Notes under the pieces: model-generated
What the model saw: only the letters and a program-made list of their open reading frames with translations
What the model was told of the DNA's origin: nothing
The model's database searches: none
Part shown: piece after piece, positions 1 through 11,410 of the stretch
How positions within the stretch are numbered: position 1 is the first letter of the stretch
Layout: each line of letters starts with the position of its first letter
Translations under genes and position numbers: made by a program
Assembly: GCA_010094045.1 (NCBI GenBank)
Contig: ML986605.1
Location: 379,266-421,857, forward strand
Source of the DNA: Lojkania enalia
Lineage: Eukaryota > Ascomycota > Dothideomycetes > Pleosporales
Direction: 5' to 3'
Length of the DNA stretch: 42,592 nt

Positions 1-459
1 AGAAGCGGATTTCTCTAGAGTAGGTATTTTACCATTCTTTGTAAACGTCGATAATATCTTATTCTAGTCTATTTTTATTATAGAATCTTATAGGTAGTTC
101 TTTTTATAGGGTAGCTATAAGAGCTAGAGTTCCCTATTTATACTCAATCATTCCTCGTCGGTATATAGAATATACTTTAGGTGCTGGTTTAAGTATTAGT
201 ACTCTAGTAGTAGCTTCTTCTATTTATAATAGGGTATTTATTTCTTTATCCTTATCCGATGTTTCCTAAACTTCTTCTAGCCATCTTTTTATATGTTTCT
301 ATATTGTTATAAGTTGCGTTCTCTTCTAAGGCTAATATCCTATAGCTTCTTTAAGTTGTCGGTGCATTTAACACTCGTCTTTATTATAGAAGAACTAATA
401 TAAGGTTCTATATTCTATAGTTACGGCTAGTTTTTCTTTACCTGCTTCCTGCGGTTTAT

Positions 460-1300
460 CTTCTATAAACTAGTTTCTCTTTTCTTTCTTTTTACTTCGA
501 CATTCCTTTACTATATATCCTAGTTTCTAATAATTATAGTACTTAATATCTTTCTTTTAAGTCTTCTTTTCCTGAGTTACCTGTAACTTAGGCTTCTTTT
601 CTCTAGTAGCACTTAAATCTATAGGTCCGCCCGTATTAGCAGCTTTTATTAAGAAGTATACCCTTTAATAGTATGCTTGTTTTTCCTTATTTTTAAACTA
701 GTATAGTTCGTTGTCAATTCTCTTTACTAGTTAAAAGTATAACACTAGATCCTGTAGTTACTCTATATATATTATTACTCTTCTTATTTCTATTTTTAAT
801 CCTCTACAGAACTTTACTATTATATTATAGTTGTTCTATATAACTTTATTCGAGAGCTGTTAAAAGCTTAATATATATAAGGTAATAGATCCTAGTTAAA
901 CTAGGTTGTAGAGTCTATCTTCTACTACTCATACTTTATTAATATCCCTAAATACTAGTTTAAGTTTCTACTAGAAGTATATTAGGCTTATAAATATTAC
1001 TTTAGTTTCGTTCTTCTAGTATTCTTCTACGTAGTTCTTAAAATCTATTAGAAAGGACTAGAACTAGTTAAATAGTTTACCCGTTAAGTATGCTCCTATA
1101 AATAGTACTTTCTTATTCTTATACTAAATAATATTAAGGTTAGTATTAATATAGATTCTTACTACTACTAAGAATCCTTTAAGCTTAAACCTAGTTCTAT
1201 TAAATTTGTTAAATAGTACTAGTTTAATTCGTTATTAGTAATATATTATTAGTAGTACTCTTTTAACTTGTTTAAGTTTTTAGATAATTCCCGCAAGTTC
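460..1300 (-). pseudogene. RIP-inactivated gag of Ty3/Gypsy family A
   Basis: This is the capsid/nucleocapsid reading frame of the left family A copy, recognised by alignment with the gag of the complete copy (about 33370-34180). A CCHC-type zinc knuckle is recognisable at about 485-550 on the minus strand. The terminal Cys survives in KECRS, the first two Cys codons have become TAT, and a Gln/Gly position is TAG. Many other in-frame TAA/TAG codons mean no Gag could be made. The limits are approximate. Confidence 0.7.
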
Positions 1301-1608
1301 TATCCCTTATTTACTATTAACTATTCCTTATATTTCTTTAAGACTTTTAAGAAGGCTGTCCTAAGTCTCTTTTAAACTTCTTATCTATTTATCTGCTAGA
1401 ACTAGCTGTTCCTATTATTATACTAATTCGTTCTACATTCTTATAAATATAGTTGTTATACCTGCCTCTAAAGAGGTAGCTTTACTAGCTAATCCCGATA
1501 TTCTACTTGCGTAAGTTTCCTACGTTACTTACCAAAGGTATCTCTTTCCTTATAACTAGGGTAGTCTAACTGGTCTTACTTCTTCTAGTCTTATAAGGGT
1601 AGTTAAAG

Positions 1609-1944
1609 TATAACAGCCCTTCTAATTAGCTAGATATAGGGCGGGGTAATAACTAAGAGTAATTACGTGTTATAAGATATATTATTCTTATAGGCTTATA
1701 ATAGAAGTATATAAGTAGAGTGTGCGAAGAATATTTAAGTTAATTATAAGAAGCTATAAAGATTAGAATTGTAAGGTTGTTAAATATAATTTTAGTTCCC
1801 TTATTATTCCCTTATTTAGTTACTTAGTTAGCTGAGCTACTAAATACGTTATATATCTTATACTAGCCTTATTCTTCTAGCTATATAGAGTCCTAAATCT
1901 TAATTAGATCTAGTATAGGGGTTTTTATAAGAATGTCCGTAACA
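1609..1944 (-). repeat. 5' LTR of left family A copy
   Basis: Reverse complement of the LTRs at 32684-33052 and 39189-39556. On the plus strand it begins TATAACAGCCC and ends GTCCGTAACA. It is 336 bp against 368-369 bp in the other copies, so it has small internal deletions. The junction with family B sequence follows at 1945. Confidence 0.88.
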
Positions 1945-4647
1945 CTTTTAGACTTAATATAGAACCTATAAATATAAAATTCTACCTTTTAGATTATATA
2001 ATAGTCTAGTAACTTACTAGTACTATATAAATAATATACTAATCGACTACTTAAATAACTTTTATATTACTTATCTAGATAATATTCTTATCTACTTAGA
2101 AGACGAGGCGATATATACTATCTATGTTAAGAAAGTTCTTAAGAGATTATATTAAGTAGAGTTATAAGTTAATATTAAGAAGAGCAAATTCTATATTACC
2201 TGAACTAAATATCTTAGCTATATTCTCTTAAATAAAAGCCTTAAGGTTAATCTAGAGAAGGTAGAAGTATTATATAACTAGTAGCTACCTACTACTATAA
2301 CGGGTGTAAAATTCTTTTTAGGTTTTACTAGATTCTATTAATAGTTTATACTAGAATTCTCGTATATTATAAAGCTAATTATCGTACTATAGAACTCTAT
2401 AACCCCTTTTATATAGACTTTAGAATGTAATATTACCTTTAAGAAATTAAAGTCAGCCCTATTAAGTATACCTATACTCTACTACTTTAACCCTATATTA
2501 GAAATAAAAATGGAAACTAACGCCTCTAATAGAGTAGTTGTAGAAGTACTATTATAGAAATATTCTAATAGAAAATAGTACTCTATAACATTCTATAGTA
2601 AAATTCTATCCGGTTCGGAACTAAACTAGAAGATTTATAATAAGGAACTATTCGCAATTATTACTACGTTTAAGTAATAGAGGATAGAACTTACTTTAGT
2701 AGCTACTAGAACTCTAGTATATACCGATTATTACTTACTCGAATATTTTATAATTATAAAGGTACTTAATACTTGTTAGATTTATTAGACTAAAGAATTA
2801 GCTTAGTATTAGTTCTAAATTAAGTATACTCTAGGTAAAAATAATACTAGAGTAGATATCCTTAATTATTATAAATAAGATATAGAAAACTTAAAAGTAG
2901 TTTAAACTAATAACTAGTTAAAAGTCCTATTTAGACTATATTAACTTTACCCCCAAATTAATGCTAAATTAGTCTAGTCCTATATTATCTAAATAACAAC
3001 TTAAGTAGTTATACTAAACGTTATTAAAGGCTAGAAGTAGATTATATTACTAGACTTTTTAGAGTTAATCGATATATTACTATAGGAAAACTAAACCTCC
3101 TTTATATAGGAACGCACCTTTTTACCCCGCAAGTATTAGATAGAGAATAGACTACTCCTCTACAATAATCGCTTATATATTCTATTAGATTTAGGCCTTT
3201 ATATATAGCTTATATAAGAGGCTTATAACTAAATATCCTCCGCACACCTAAACGCTACTAAAACCTATTAGTTACTATCTTAGAAGTACTACTAGAAGAG
3301 TATAGAGGCTACTTATAAATAATATATACGGAATTATATTCTATACTATAAAGTTTATCTAATATAAACTCGAACTCTAGGTTTTATCTACCTACTTCCT
3401 ATACTAAATTAACTAATACAGCACCTATATATTAACTTTAAGGATTTTCCTATAGATAAGTCCGGATATAATTAGATTATAGTAGTAATTAATCGCCTAT
3501 CTAAATAAGTAGTATTTATCCCTACTATCGTATAATTAATATATAGGGAATAGCCGAATTATTTATTTAATAGATATACCGCTTTAGCTATACGCCCGAA
3601 ACTATTATTTTAGACTAAGAACCTTAGTTTATATCTAGTTTCTAGTCCGAATTCTACTATATCTTAGGCGTAAAGATTAAACTATCTACTACTTATTATA
3701 AAAAGACTAACGGATAGATAGAGATTATAAATAAGTATATTAATTAGAGACTACGCCCTTTTATATCCTTCTACTAGAACAACTAGAGTTTTCTATTACT
3801 TATAATCGATCGAGTATAAGTAACTCTACTCTATATAACTATTAGAATATCCTTATATTAGATTCTATACGAATCTAAGCCCTATTAGAGTTAGAATTAG
3901 AAATATTCCATTAATCCTATTACTATAATAGATAAATTAAATTGTAAAAACGCTTTAACTCTAGTAACTTATATATATACAGCCTAAGAAACTATAAAAG
4001 CTAATATTAAGAAGGCTTAGGATTATATATAATCTATTATTAACTATTACTAGTAACTAATTAATTAGTAGATTAGTAATATAGTCTACTTAAATACTAA
4101 GAACTTTATAGTCTAGAAACTAAGCTGAAAGCTATCTAATTAATAGGAGGGATCTTTTAAAGTACTAGAATAGGTTGGAAACTTATACTATCTATAACTA
4201 CTCTTAAGGTTAAGAATATATAATATCTTCACACTAAACCTGCTATGTAAAAACCTCTAGAACCCTCTACTAAGGTAAAAAGCTCTAAAACTACCTGCTA
4301 TCGCTATTAAAAGGGTAGAAGAGTAGGAGGTTAAGAAAATACTAGCTAGTAAGCTATATTATAAGACTCTTAAATACTATATAAAATAGGTAGAATATAA
4401 TCCTAACCCAGTCTAATATAAAGCTTTAAATTTTATAGGTTCGCCTTATAAGCTAAAAGCTTTTTATAATAAGTATCCGAATTAGCTAGAACTCTTAAAA
4501 GCTCTAACTAAATAGATTAAGATATATAAGAATAGTATAGAGAATATAGATTACCTAGTAGATAATAATATATAAGAGTTAAGTAGTAGATTTAAAAACT
4601 AAAGTATAGGCCTAAAATTACTCTTCTATAGAATTTGGAGGGTCTAA
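1945..4647 (+). pseudogene. RIP-inactivated pol of Ty3/Gypsy family B (RT, RNase H, integrase, chromodomain-like)
   Basis: The reverse transcriptase active site reads YLDNILIYLEDE at 2072-2107; the second Asp of the usual YLDD is Asn, a G-to-A change expected from RIP. RNase H follows at about 2505-2700 (ETNASN near 2514, then a KELFAI-like motif near 2646). The integrase core lies at about 3430-3780, with FKDFPIDKSGYN near 3438 and a block near 3610-3720 matching the second catalytic Asp/Glu region. At about 4120-4230 comes the KLSNQ-GPFKVLEQVGNSY block and at about 4385-4550 a chromodomain-like tail (VEYNPNPV*YKALNF, then SPYKLKAFYNKYPN), typical of fungal chromoviruses. Dozens of in-frame TAA/TAG codons sit mostly where Gln or Trp is expected. 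The 5' half is absent here. Confidence 0.88.
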
Positions 4648-4990
4648 TAGTAGGCTATTAGATACCTCCCTAGTCCTCTTCTCCTCTACTCTCCTTTCCT
4701 TTTCTTCCCTTTAGACTCCCTCTAAACCTCTTCTACCTTATTTTTAACCGCCTAAGAGCGCTGTAATATTAGCTTAAAGACTAGATACTAGAGCTTTTAG
4801 AGCCGAAACCTAATAGAGCAACTTAGTACTCTAGTAGAATAAAACTACCTAAATACTAGCCTTAAAAAAACTAGCTTTTTAACTCTTTACAATCTAGGTT
4901 ATAAGTACTAGACTATAAATAGATTCTAAAATAGCCTTAAAGACTATTTTTTATCCTTCTTATCTCCTATATATCAGGCCGCCGCCTATA
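4618..4990 (-). pseudogene. Antisense reading frame in the 3' region of family B (left copy)
   Basis: On the strand opposite to pol, one frame stays largely readable from about 4990 down to a stop at 4618-4620, overlapping the 3' end of pol. It contains LFYQSTKLLY-like and TALLGG-like stretches (reading TAG/TAA as Gln) and ends in a charged Arg/Glu-rich tail, then EVSNSLLLDP and EE before the stop. The same frame, tail and stop are present in the inverted copy at 40140-40513 at matching spacing. No homolog is recognised. It could be a real extra ORF or a by-product of antisense reading of a conserved sequence. Confidence 0.3.
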
Positions 4991-5678
4991 GTTTAAAATA
5001 GCTCTAGAGGACTAGAAACTTCTCCTTATAGTAGAAGGGGATCTATAAGTATGTTAGTAGTAAGTACTCTACTAGTATTAGATATAATTCGTACAGGGTT
5101 GTACTTTTTATTTTATAAGATATAATACTCGCATTTTTTTAATCTTAGAAACTAAAAGGTAAATATTATATACTACCTACAGGCGAGTATATATATAGCT
5201 TAAAGGTAGATAATTTAGAAAGCCTCTAAAGAGGCTTTAGAAGGTAGGTAGAGTAGTATATTAATTAATTTTTTCTAAGAGGTATTAGTAATACTTTAAT
5301 AATTAACAGTTCTAGGGATGTATAATAATATATATAGAGTAGAAGTTGTTGTTTAGTTAAGGAAGCTTAGTTAATAGCGACCTGGTAATATATTAAGGCT
5401 AGTAAACACTCGTTACTATATGCGACGAAATTGCAATATTAATAAACCGTTATAATAGTAGTTACTAACTAATATATAGGTCAATTATACTTACTATAAA
5501 AACCTTACTTAATATTACGTTAATATATAAATATATCTCTATAGGTAACTACACGTATTAGTCCTTACTAATAAATACTTTAAAGAAATTTCTTTATACT
5601 AGAACCTATCTATAATAGCTCTAATTCCCTCCCGAACTAGTGTAGATAGAAACTATCAGCCTATAAGAAGGGGGGTAG

Positions 5679-5957
5679 TATAATAATGCGAAGAAATCGT
5701 TCTACGAAAAGCTTTATATATAACCTTATCTTAAAGCTTTTTACTTATCTTATTCTACCCCTAGCTCCGCCTCTTTTCCCTTCCGTATATAGTTGTACAC
5801 TCCCTTATAAGTAGCTTAGTAGTTCTTCTATATCCTTTCGTATAAGGCCTATAGGTGTTAATAGAATTCCTAGGTTCCTAAACCTCTACGTACTTCTATA
5901 TACCTCTAAATAGATTCGTGCCGCATTCGGACCTATTATCTTACCTATACTATTATA
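5679..5957 (+). repeat. 3' LTR of family B (left copy)
   Basis: 279 bp beginning TATAATAATGCG and ending CTATTATA; undoing one RIP transition at each end gives TGTAATAA...CTATTACA, a normal LTR with inverted ends. It directly follows a purine tract and matches the inverted LTR at 32315-32574. The flanking bases 5958-5962 are GTTAG; the partner duplication is outside the window. Confidence 0.85.
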
Positions 5958-5958
5958 G

Positions 5959-7141
5959 TTAGATAAGCTGCTAGAGATAAGGAAAACTTTCTATAGCCTA
6001 AGAAATACTCTTCTACTCTAGTATAAGTACCTTAAAAGCTCGCTACTTAAGCTAGAACTATAGCTAATCTAGAAGGTACTATATCTATTTAAAAGTAAGA
6101 GTTTAATAGTACTCTTCTATATTAATAATATAGTTGTTCTAGTCTATCTAAACTACCTTACTATATATTAGTAATTTAAAGTAGGTTTAAAATTATAGTA
6201 CGAGTTATACTTATTTAGATAGTTTAAGTAGTTTCTAGAAATTAGAATAGTCTAAGACTAAGATATAAGTAGAATCTAGCTTAGTTAAAACTTATTTATT
6301 AATAAGGTCGCAGCTAAGTATAGACTATAAAAGTAGGATTAGAAAAGCTATTTTATAGTACCTCTTATTAATAACTACCTAGTATTAAGTATAGAGAAGT
6401 TAAACTATTAAAGAACTAAATATTATTAGTAGCTAATCGGATCTCTAAAATATCTAGTAGTCTATATACGCCTAGACATCTTAAAAGCTTATTTAACTCT
6501 AGTAACCTATCTTAAAAATCTAGGATAGAGTTATATTTAAGTAGTAGAGTACATTTAGAGATATATAATTAGTATAAAAGAGCTAGACTTATAAGTATCT
6601 AAACTAGATTAAGAAAATATAACCTACCTTAGTAATAAGTATAAGCTACTATTTTATAGAGTATTAGACGTAGTATTTATAGATAATTAGAAGACGCGTT
6701 GCAGCTTATAGGGGCTACCTATTTAAGCTCTATAGCCTACCTATTAACTAGAAAGTAATAATATAGCGCTTAGTTACTAAGTTAATAATTAAGGCTGAGC
6801 TACTAGCTCTATCCGTAGCAGGCAGCAAGCTGTAATAATAGACTAGGGTCTTTAATTATATAGGGTTTAATATAGAGAAAGTTCCCACGCTATTTTATAA
6901 TAATCAGCAGATAGTAGGTATTACTACTAAAGTAGTAGATAGACTATAGACTAGGTTACGTTATATAGATACTTATTAGATGTAGATTCGACAAGAAGTT
7001 AAAGTAGGAAGGTTACAGGTCAGCTGGAAGCCGACGAACTAGATGCTAGCAGACAGTCTCACAAAGGCACTGCCTAAGCAGAAGCACCTTACTTTTTTAA
7101 AGCAGCTCGGTCTCACAGAGGTACCTAGACCAGTTAACTAG
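5959..7141 (+). pseudogene. Copia reverse transcriptase / RNase H, 3' part of pol
   Basis: In one frame from 5959 the Copia reverse transcriptase is recognisable: YKYLKSSLL near 6026, then the active site as VLFYINNIVVL near 6109 (usual YVDD, both Asp now Asn), then FLEIRIV near 6233 and FINKVAA near 6295. The Copia RNase H follows, with VTK-TTEAELLALS-like sequence around 6775-6825 and, in the mildly mutated end, ADSLTKALPKQKHLTF at about 7048-7096. The frame ends at TAG 7139-7141. Internal TAG/TAA codons fall mostly at Trp and Gln positions. It is dead, but its last 150 codons are much less damaged than any other element sequence in the window. Confidence 0.9.
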
Positions 7142-7177
7142 AAGACAGCTTTGCTATTCACTGCAGCTGGGGGGGTG

Positions 7178-7302
7178 TGTTACAGCTAAGCTATTCACAG
7201 TTAGCCCCTTGGCAGGTCCAGGGATATATATGTAGCATGTCTCGCATTTCTAGTCAATAGACGCAGTTTTCCAACCCTCATCAGAGCCAGCCAGCTCTGA
7301 CA
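7178..7302 (+). repeat. Probable 3' LTR of the Copia element
   Basis: Starts TGTTACAGC directly after a G-rich tract (about 7168-7177) just downstream of the pol stop, and is taken to end at CTCTGACA, giving about 125 bp with TG...CA ends. No second copy is in the window, so the 3' limit is inferred from the terminal dinucleotide only. It is scarcely touched by RIP. Confidence 0.6.
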
Positions 7303-9204
7303 AATTTAAATACTTTTTCATGAACCCCAGAAATGGACGGAAAGCCTATTGCAAGCTGAGAAGACTACTCTTGGTTCACAATTACGGAAATTGCAAAGTA
7401 CATGCTATACCTGTTATATCTTTAGCAGGCATTCGCATTAGATATACGGGATACGCCGGAATACTTCTCCACAAGCGAATGTATTACCCAAAAGAATACC
7501 AAATCTAGGATGAATTGGCTAAGTGAGATGTTCAAGGCATCTGAAATATCTCTTTCGAGGCCGGAGTTCCTGGAACATTCATGTATTATACCTAGAACTA
7601 CGATAATGGAGACAGAGACGAAGGTATCCATATCAGAGATTGAACTTATTCCTCTACCGTGCTGTGGCAATTGAAGTAGACAGATCTTTCCTAGCTCGCT
7701 AATACCTTGGTTGATCAAGGCCACCCCTCTCCATGGGCTTGGTGCACTCTAGGAAATGCGTTCCTCTTCCAGTAAGAACATGGCCAACTAACGTAGTAAT
7801 CATCGGATAGTCTCCGCCGTACTAGATACTAAAAGCTCGCAAGGAAATCAGAAAGCTATCATGAACAGCGGGTATCATTGCTCTTCGAGGATGACATTGG
7901 TAAGAAATTAGACAAGGATACCTTTTCGAGAAGCGCCAATAGCGGCTGGGGCATTCAACACTTTCACGTTACCTGCATAGTTGTTGGATGTGTTAATTCT
8001 AAGCTTCGTAAGCATGGAGCCCACGTATCTGCCTTCTATATATTGTCTACATCCTCTTGCAGGATGTGGCCGGCAAAATTTGTAGTATAGCCTCCCCGAA
8101 CGATAATCCTAGGTCATTAGAGTTAGGTCGATGGACTTTCCATATACCTCACTCATACGATAATCCTGAAGAGTTAGCGGATGATACCGATATTTAAACA
8201 ATGAATCAGTATAATCCCCGCGCCATGAGACCTTGATCTAGACATCTCTGCAAGAAATGCTCAGAGACGCCCTATACCTCCCAGTTGCATGTCTTCCACT
8301 TACATTACCTCGAAGGACAGACAACCTATCAAGAGAGTCAATTGGGCTTGTTAGGGAGATTCTAACTACTACTTAAGACCTTACATTGCTTTTCGGTGAG
8401 CTCATATGCGTAAAAAATTGCGATCATATGGTTTTGTAGGAACCATATTGTCGCAATGGAAGTAGAGGACCTCCACTTTGTGATAGCCCTCCAGGTCATT
8501 CATCAATTATATCCATAGTAAAGGAATTATATAAGCCTAAAACTGAGACAAATAAAAGGACTTGATGGATAGTCGTGTGAAACAAGTATGCGGATAAATA
8601 AAAACGGAGAACGGAGTTGCGCAGTTTCTGCGTAGTTCTGTCGGCTCCGCATCCGACAAGAACCTTTGTGCTTTAATTGCTATCGCGCAAAACCTAGTAT
8701 GTAAGATTACGGCACATGCGAGCATTTCGCTAAGCCACCCACTTTTCAAATCGAGGCTGAGTCAGCAGAAGCTTGCTTCATATTAATTCTCTACCCGGGA
8801 ACGGAATAACCAACCCCCGAGCTTATGGAAGATGTTTAATGAGAGTAAGCACTTGTTGTGGCGTAGCGGTGGGGGCGGGGTTTCATTAGGACAACGGTTC
8901 TGTTGGCGAAGTCTGGAAGCATTTGCTGAGAATCGCATTGGAGGAATGGCGCAATAAGCTGAAAATTTGAATCTATAGAAATTTCTGAATCTTATCTGTC
9001 CATTAAGGGTATCCCTTTTCTATGGCAGCTGCGAGCTCTCAATGCCCAAACTAGGCCCTTGATGATATATATCTACATCCATCCAATCGTCTTCCTCTTT
9101 TAGCAAGCCTGTTGAGGTTGATATTAAGCCGCTTCGATTGATCCTTGATACATAAACCTGAATTATTATATGTCTGAAGCGGAACACTAGCATTCCGCTG
9201 ATTA
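7303..9204. other. Island sequence without a supportable gene
   Basis: Composition is normal (frequent CA and TG), so it is not RIP'd repeat. The open frames are short (at most about 100 codons, at 7422-7724 on the minus strand) and show no recognised domain. On the minus strand between about 7700 and 8100 there are splice-like GT...CAG pairs and short readable pieces. They might be remnants of a decayed multi-exon gene, but I could not assemble a coherent model. The 3' UTR of the gene ending at 9205 probably occupies the right edge. Confidence 0.4.
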
Positions 9205-10929
9205 TCACAACAAAGTTCCCACAACAAAACCCCCCACAAAAATCCAAGTCACTCCACTCCATTTAAATTTTGCATCTCCTGTCTCTAACACCCACGGTCT
9301 ATTAGCTACGGATGTCAACTCGTCAACACTGCTGGATCTCGCAGCCTGTGTGCTGATGACACTTATGGTTGAGACAATGGTCCTGTTTCTTGTGGCGAAG
9401 GTTGGGGCAGGAACGCCATTAGACACTGGAGTCTCGTTTGATGCTAGCGGAGTTTGCTCGGGGGTTCGACCGTCGACGCTTGAGGTGAATGATTTGGCTG
9501 TGATATCAGCTTGGGTGCTAGTATCTGTGCATGAGATCCCATTGGCACCATGTGGTAGGATAGAAGAGGTTGGATGATATTGAGGGCCAGGTGAGTGCGT
9601 GTCTGACCCGGGAGTACGCGGCGCTGAGTTCTGGTCTAGAGAGGCACTCATTTGAATTGTTGTTTGTTGCGCATCTAGATGATTCGTTTGGGATGTAGTT
9701 GATGAAATAGTCTCCTCGACGTTTGGAATCGTAGCATGATCTTCGCTGGGCATTGTCGAAGCCTTATCGCTTGGTTCGGCATTATTATTATTTTGATTGT
9801 CGGGCCAAGCTGCTGTTGTACTCTTGGCGCCTCCCATTGCGGACTCTTTCAGAGATGGTGTGACGAAAGGAGATGCAGGACTCTCAGTTGTTTCTCCCTC
9901 CAAATAATGAGAAGAAATCTTAGTAAGAGTTGACAAAGGGGTTGGTTGAGGTGCGGCATTCGTCTCTCCTGCGACTCTGGAGCCTGGCGTTTGCCCCGGT
10001 TGAGGACCAGCGAGCGATGCTTCTAAAAATACTTCAGAATGGACCGTTAATTGACTAACGGGCAAATGATATGTAGGCACAACTTTCCCAACATCGTCCC
10101 CACAGCTCGTTACGCCGGGTGGGATTCCAAAGGGAACTGTGCTGTTGTCGCCACCGGGATGAATTGGTGTAGCTCTGGAACTAGCGCTTTCTGGCAACTT
10201 GAAGAACCACGTTATCGTGCTACCCAATGTCCAGGGAGCTAGCAGCTGTAGGCCTTGCATAAACAACCCGTCTACAATACCCCCATTCGGGGTGTCTGGG
10301 GCAAGGATGAAATCTGGTAAGTCCGTAGAATCAGATGGAATAATATGAGACGTTGGGGTTGAGTCTCTGGGTAGGATGCGTCAGCGAGGTTCGTCTACCC
10401 TCATACTTTCAACATTGTGGGGACAGCAATCACTTACATAGTGTTTCCAGAGGATACTCTCGGGCCGTTCGGAGCCATAGTGTAGCCGGTATAGATTGGA
10501 AGTAATTGAGCAATGCACGAAGGAAGATCTATTGGCAGACTGCTTTGACCAAAACCTGCTAGACCATCCGCTTGCTTTTCATATATATTGCGCTCTGTGC
10601 TTGTACTTAAGACGATCACGCCGTTGGAAACTATTTTCTGCGTGACAATGGTGGTAACTGTGTAGCTAATTTTTGAAGCTGTTGCCTGCCACCCTTCATA
10701 ACCATCCACCGGGTAATTGTAGCAACATCCTTCTCTGGATGATTTTGTTGTTATTGGCAATGACGACGTGTACGAGTTAGATGTTGAGAAAATTCGCATA
10801 GGCGAGACTGAAGAACTGGGTTAAACAAATCTGTTGGTTACTTTGGCATAACATACTAGCAATTCCAACATCATTGCCCTTCGCAAATGAGAGACAAGAG
10901 GTAAACAATAAAACGAGTGTAGGTACCAT
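9205..10929 (-). CDS. Secreted Ser/Thr-rich, probably GPI-anchored surface protein (hypothetical)
   Basis: Three-exon model on the minus strand: 10929-10857, 10807-10438, 10366-9205 (1,605 nt, 534 residues). Introns of 49 nt (GTATGT...TTCAG) and 71 nt (GTAAGT...branch-like CTGAC...CCCAG) keep the frame. The start is chosen because it gives a signal peptide (MVPTLVLLFTSCLSFAKG, residues 1-18); the downstream ATG at residue 28 would lose it. Residues about 28-180 form a more ordered N-terminal part with a Cys pair (REGCCYNYPVDGYEGW) and single Cys at SC motifs. Residues about 200-500 are a low-complexity Ser/Thr/Pro/Asn-rich mucin-like stalk. The last 18 residues (from WSGVTWIFVGG) are hydrophobic and end the protein, which fits a GPI signal or a short anchor. 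It diverges from the pepsin-like gene, with about 480 bp between starts. No family is recognised; a surface or host-facing role is inference only. Confidence 0.75.
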
Positions 10930-11410
10930 TTTGTTGAAGGCCTAGCAAGAGTCAACCCGCCAAAGCTGACGTTCGCAAGTTGATGCACTCGCTAAATAAG
11001 TTTAAAAGAGCGGCGAAAAGAACAGGAACACCTGACGCTCTCCGACCCCTAATACATAACTATTAAAGGTATTTATGATGTGGGAAGGTATCAGCTACTA
11101 TTGGGGCTAAGCTGGTGGAACGTGCAGTGGGCCCCATCGCTTAGTCTTTTACGCCCGGCGCTTAAGGCAAGGCTGATACCCGCATTTCAAGATGCTGAAT
11201 GGCCGATCTGCCTCCGTGGCTGTGCAATCGTTCTATGAATGTCAGCAATAGGATTTAGGGCTAGCATACTAATGTTTCAGCCCCATCAAGTTTTGAGTTG
11301 TTTTATCACGCAGATCCCGCCCGTACGGAAGTGCGCTCGCCTTCCACAATTTATGTGTATGATCAATGAGCCTTTCTTCTTTCTAAGACGGGGGCCAGAC
11401 ACATCGCAGT
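10930..11410. promoter_or_regulatory. Shared intergenic region of the divergent gene pair
   Basis: 481 bp between the two start codons, so both promoters must lie here. I see no decisive TATA box or operator. A missing upstream signal-peptide exon of the plus-strand gene could also be in this stretch, since a pyrimidine-rich acceptor-like sequence (TTTCTTCTTTCTAAG) ends at 11387 and another CGCAG is at 11406-11410. Confidence 0.35.

Larger units (their letters stand above)
1..1944 (-). mobile_element. Ty3/Gypsy family A element, 5' part, truncated by window edge
   Basis: Read on the minus strand this stretch gives an LTR followed by leader and gag, and it matches the complete family A element at 32684-39556 (for example 541-680 is the reverse complement of about 33960-34100). 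It is inserted in the reverse transcriptase region of the family B element that resumes at 1945. The rest of the element lies left of the window, so the target duplication cannot be checked. Nearly all differences from the other copy are C/T or G/A changes, as RIP predicts. Confidence 0.88.
1945..5957 (+). mobile_element. Ty3/Gypsy chromovirus-like family B element, 3' part
   Basis: A family B element entered midway through reverse transcriptase (the 5' part was separated by the family A insertion) and complete to its 3' LTR. Order: end of reverse transcriptase, RNase H, integrase, chromodomain-like tail, about 1 kb of 3' non-pol sequence, polypurine tract AAGAAGGGGGG at 5665-5675, LTR. A second copy lies inverted at 32315-42592. 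The element interrupts a Copia reverse transcriptase, which resumes at 5958. Confidence 0.88.
5958..7302 (+). mobile_element. Ty1/Copia element, 3' part, bordering the gene island
   Basis: The Copia coding sequence resumes immediately after the family B LTR and runs through reverse transcriptase and RNase H to a purine tract and a probable LTR. The 5' part lies left of the window beyond B. RIP intensity fades along the fragment: 5958 to about 6800 is almost without CA/TG, whereas about 6960-7302 has normal dinucleotides and reads nearly intact. Confidence 0.88.

Noticed and set aside
7320..7508. 62-codon frame just after the Copia LTR
   Set aside because: Short, no motif and no supporting context.
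7422..7724. 100-codon open frame on the minus strand
   Set aside because: No recognisable domain, no convincing splice continuation and overlapping open frames on the other strand; left as unsupported.
8537..8749. 70-codon frame on the minus strand
   Set aside because: Chance length for DNA of normal composition; no motif or partner exon.
9350..10242. Several 63-75-codon plus-strand frames
   Set aside because: Shadows of the Ser/Thr-rich minus-strand gene, whose composition leaves the opposite strand open.
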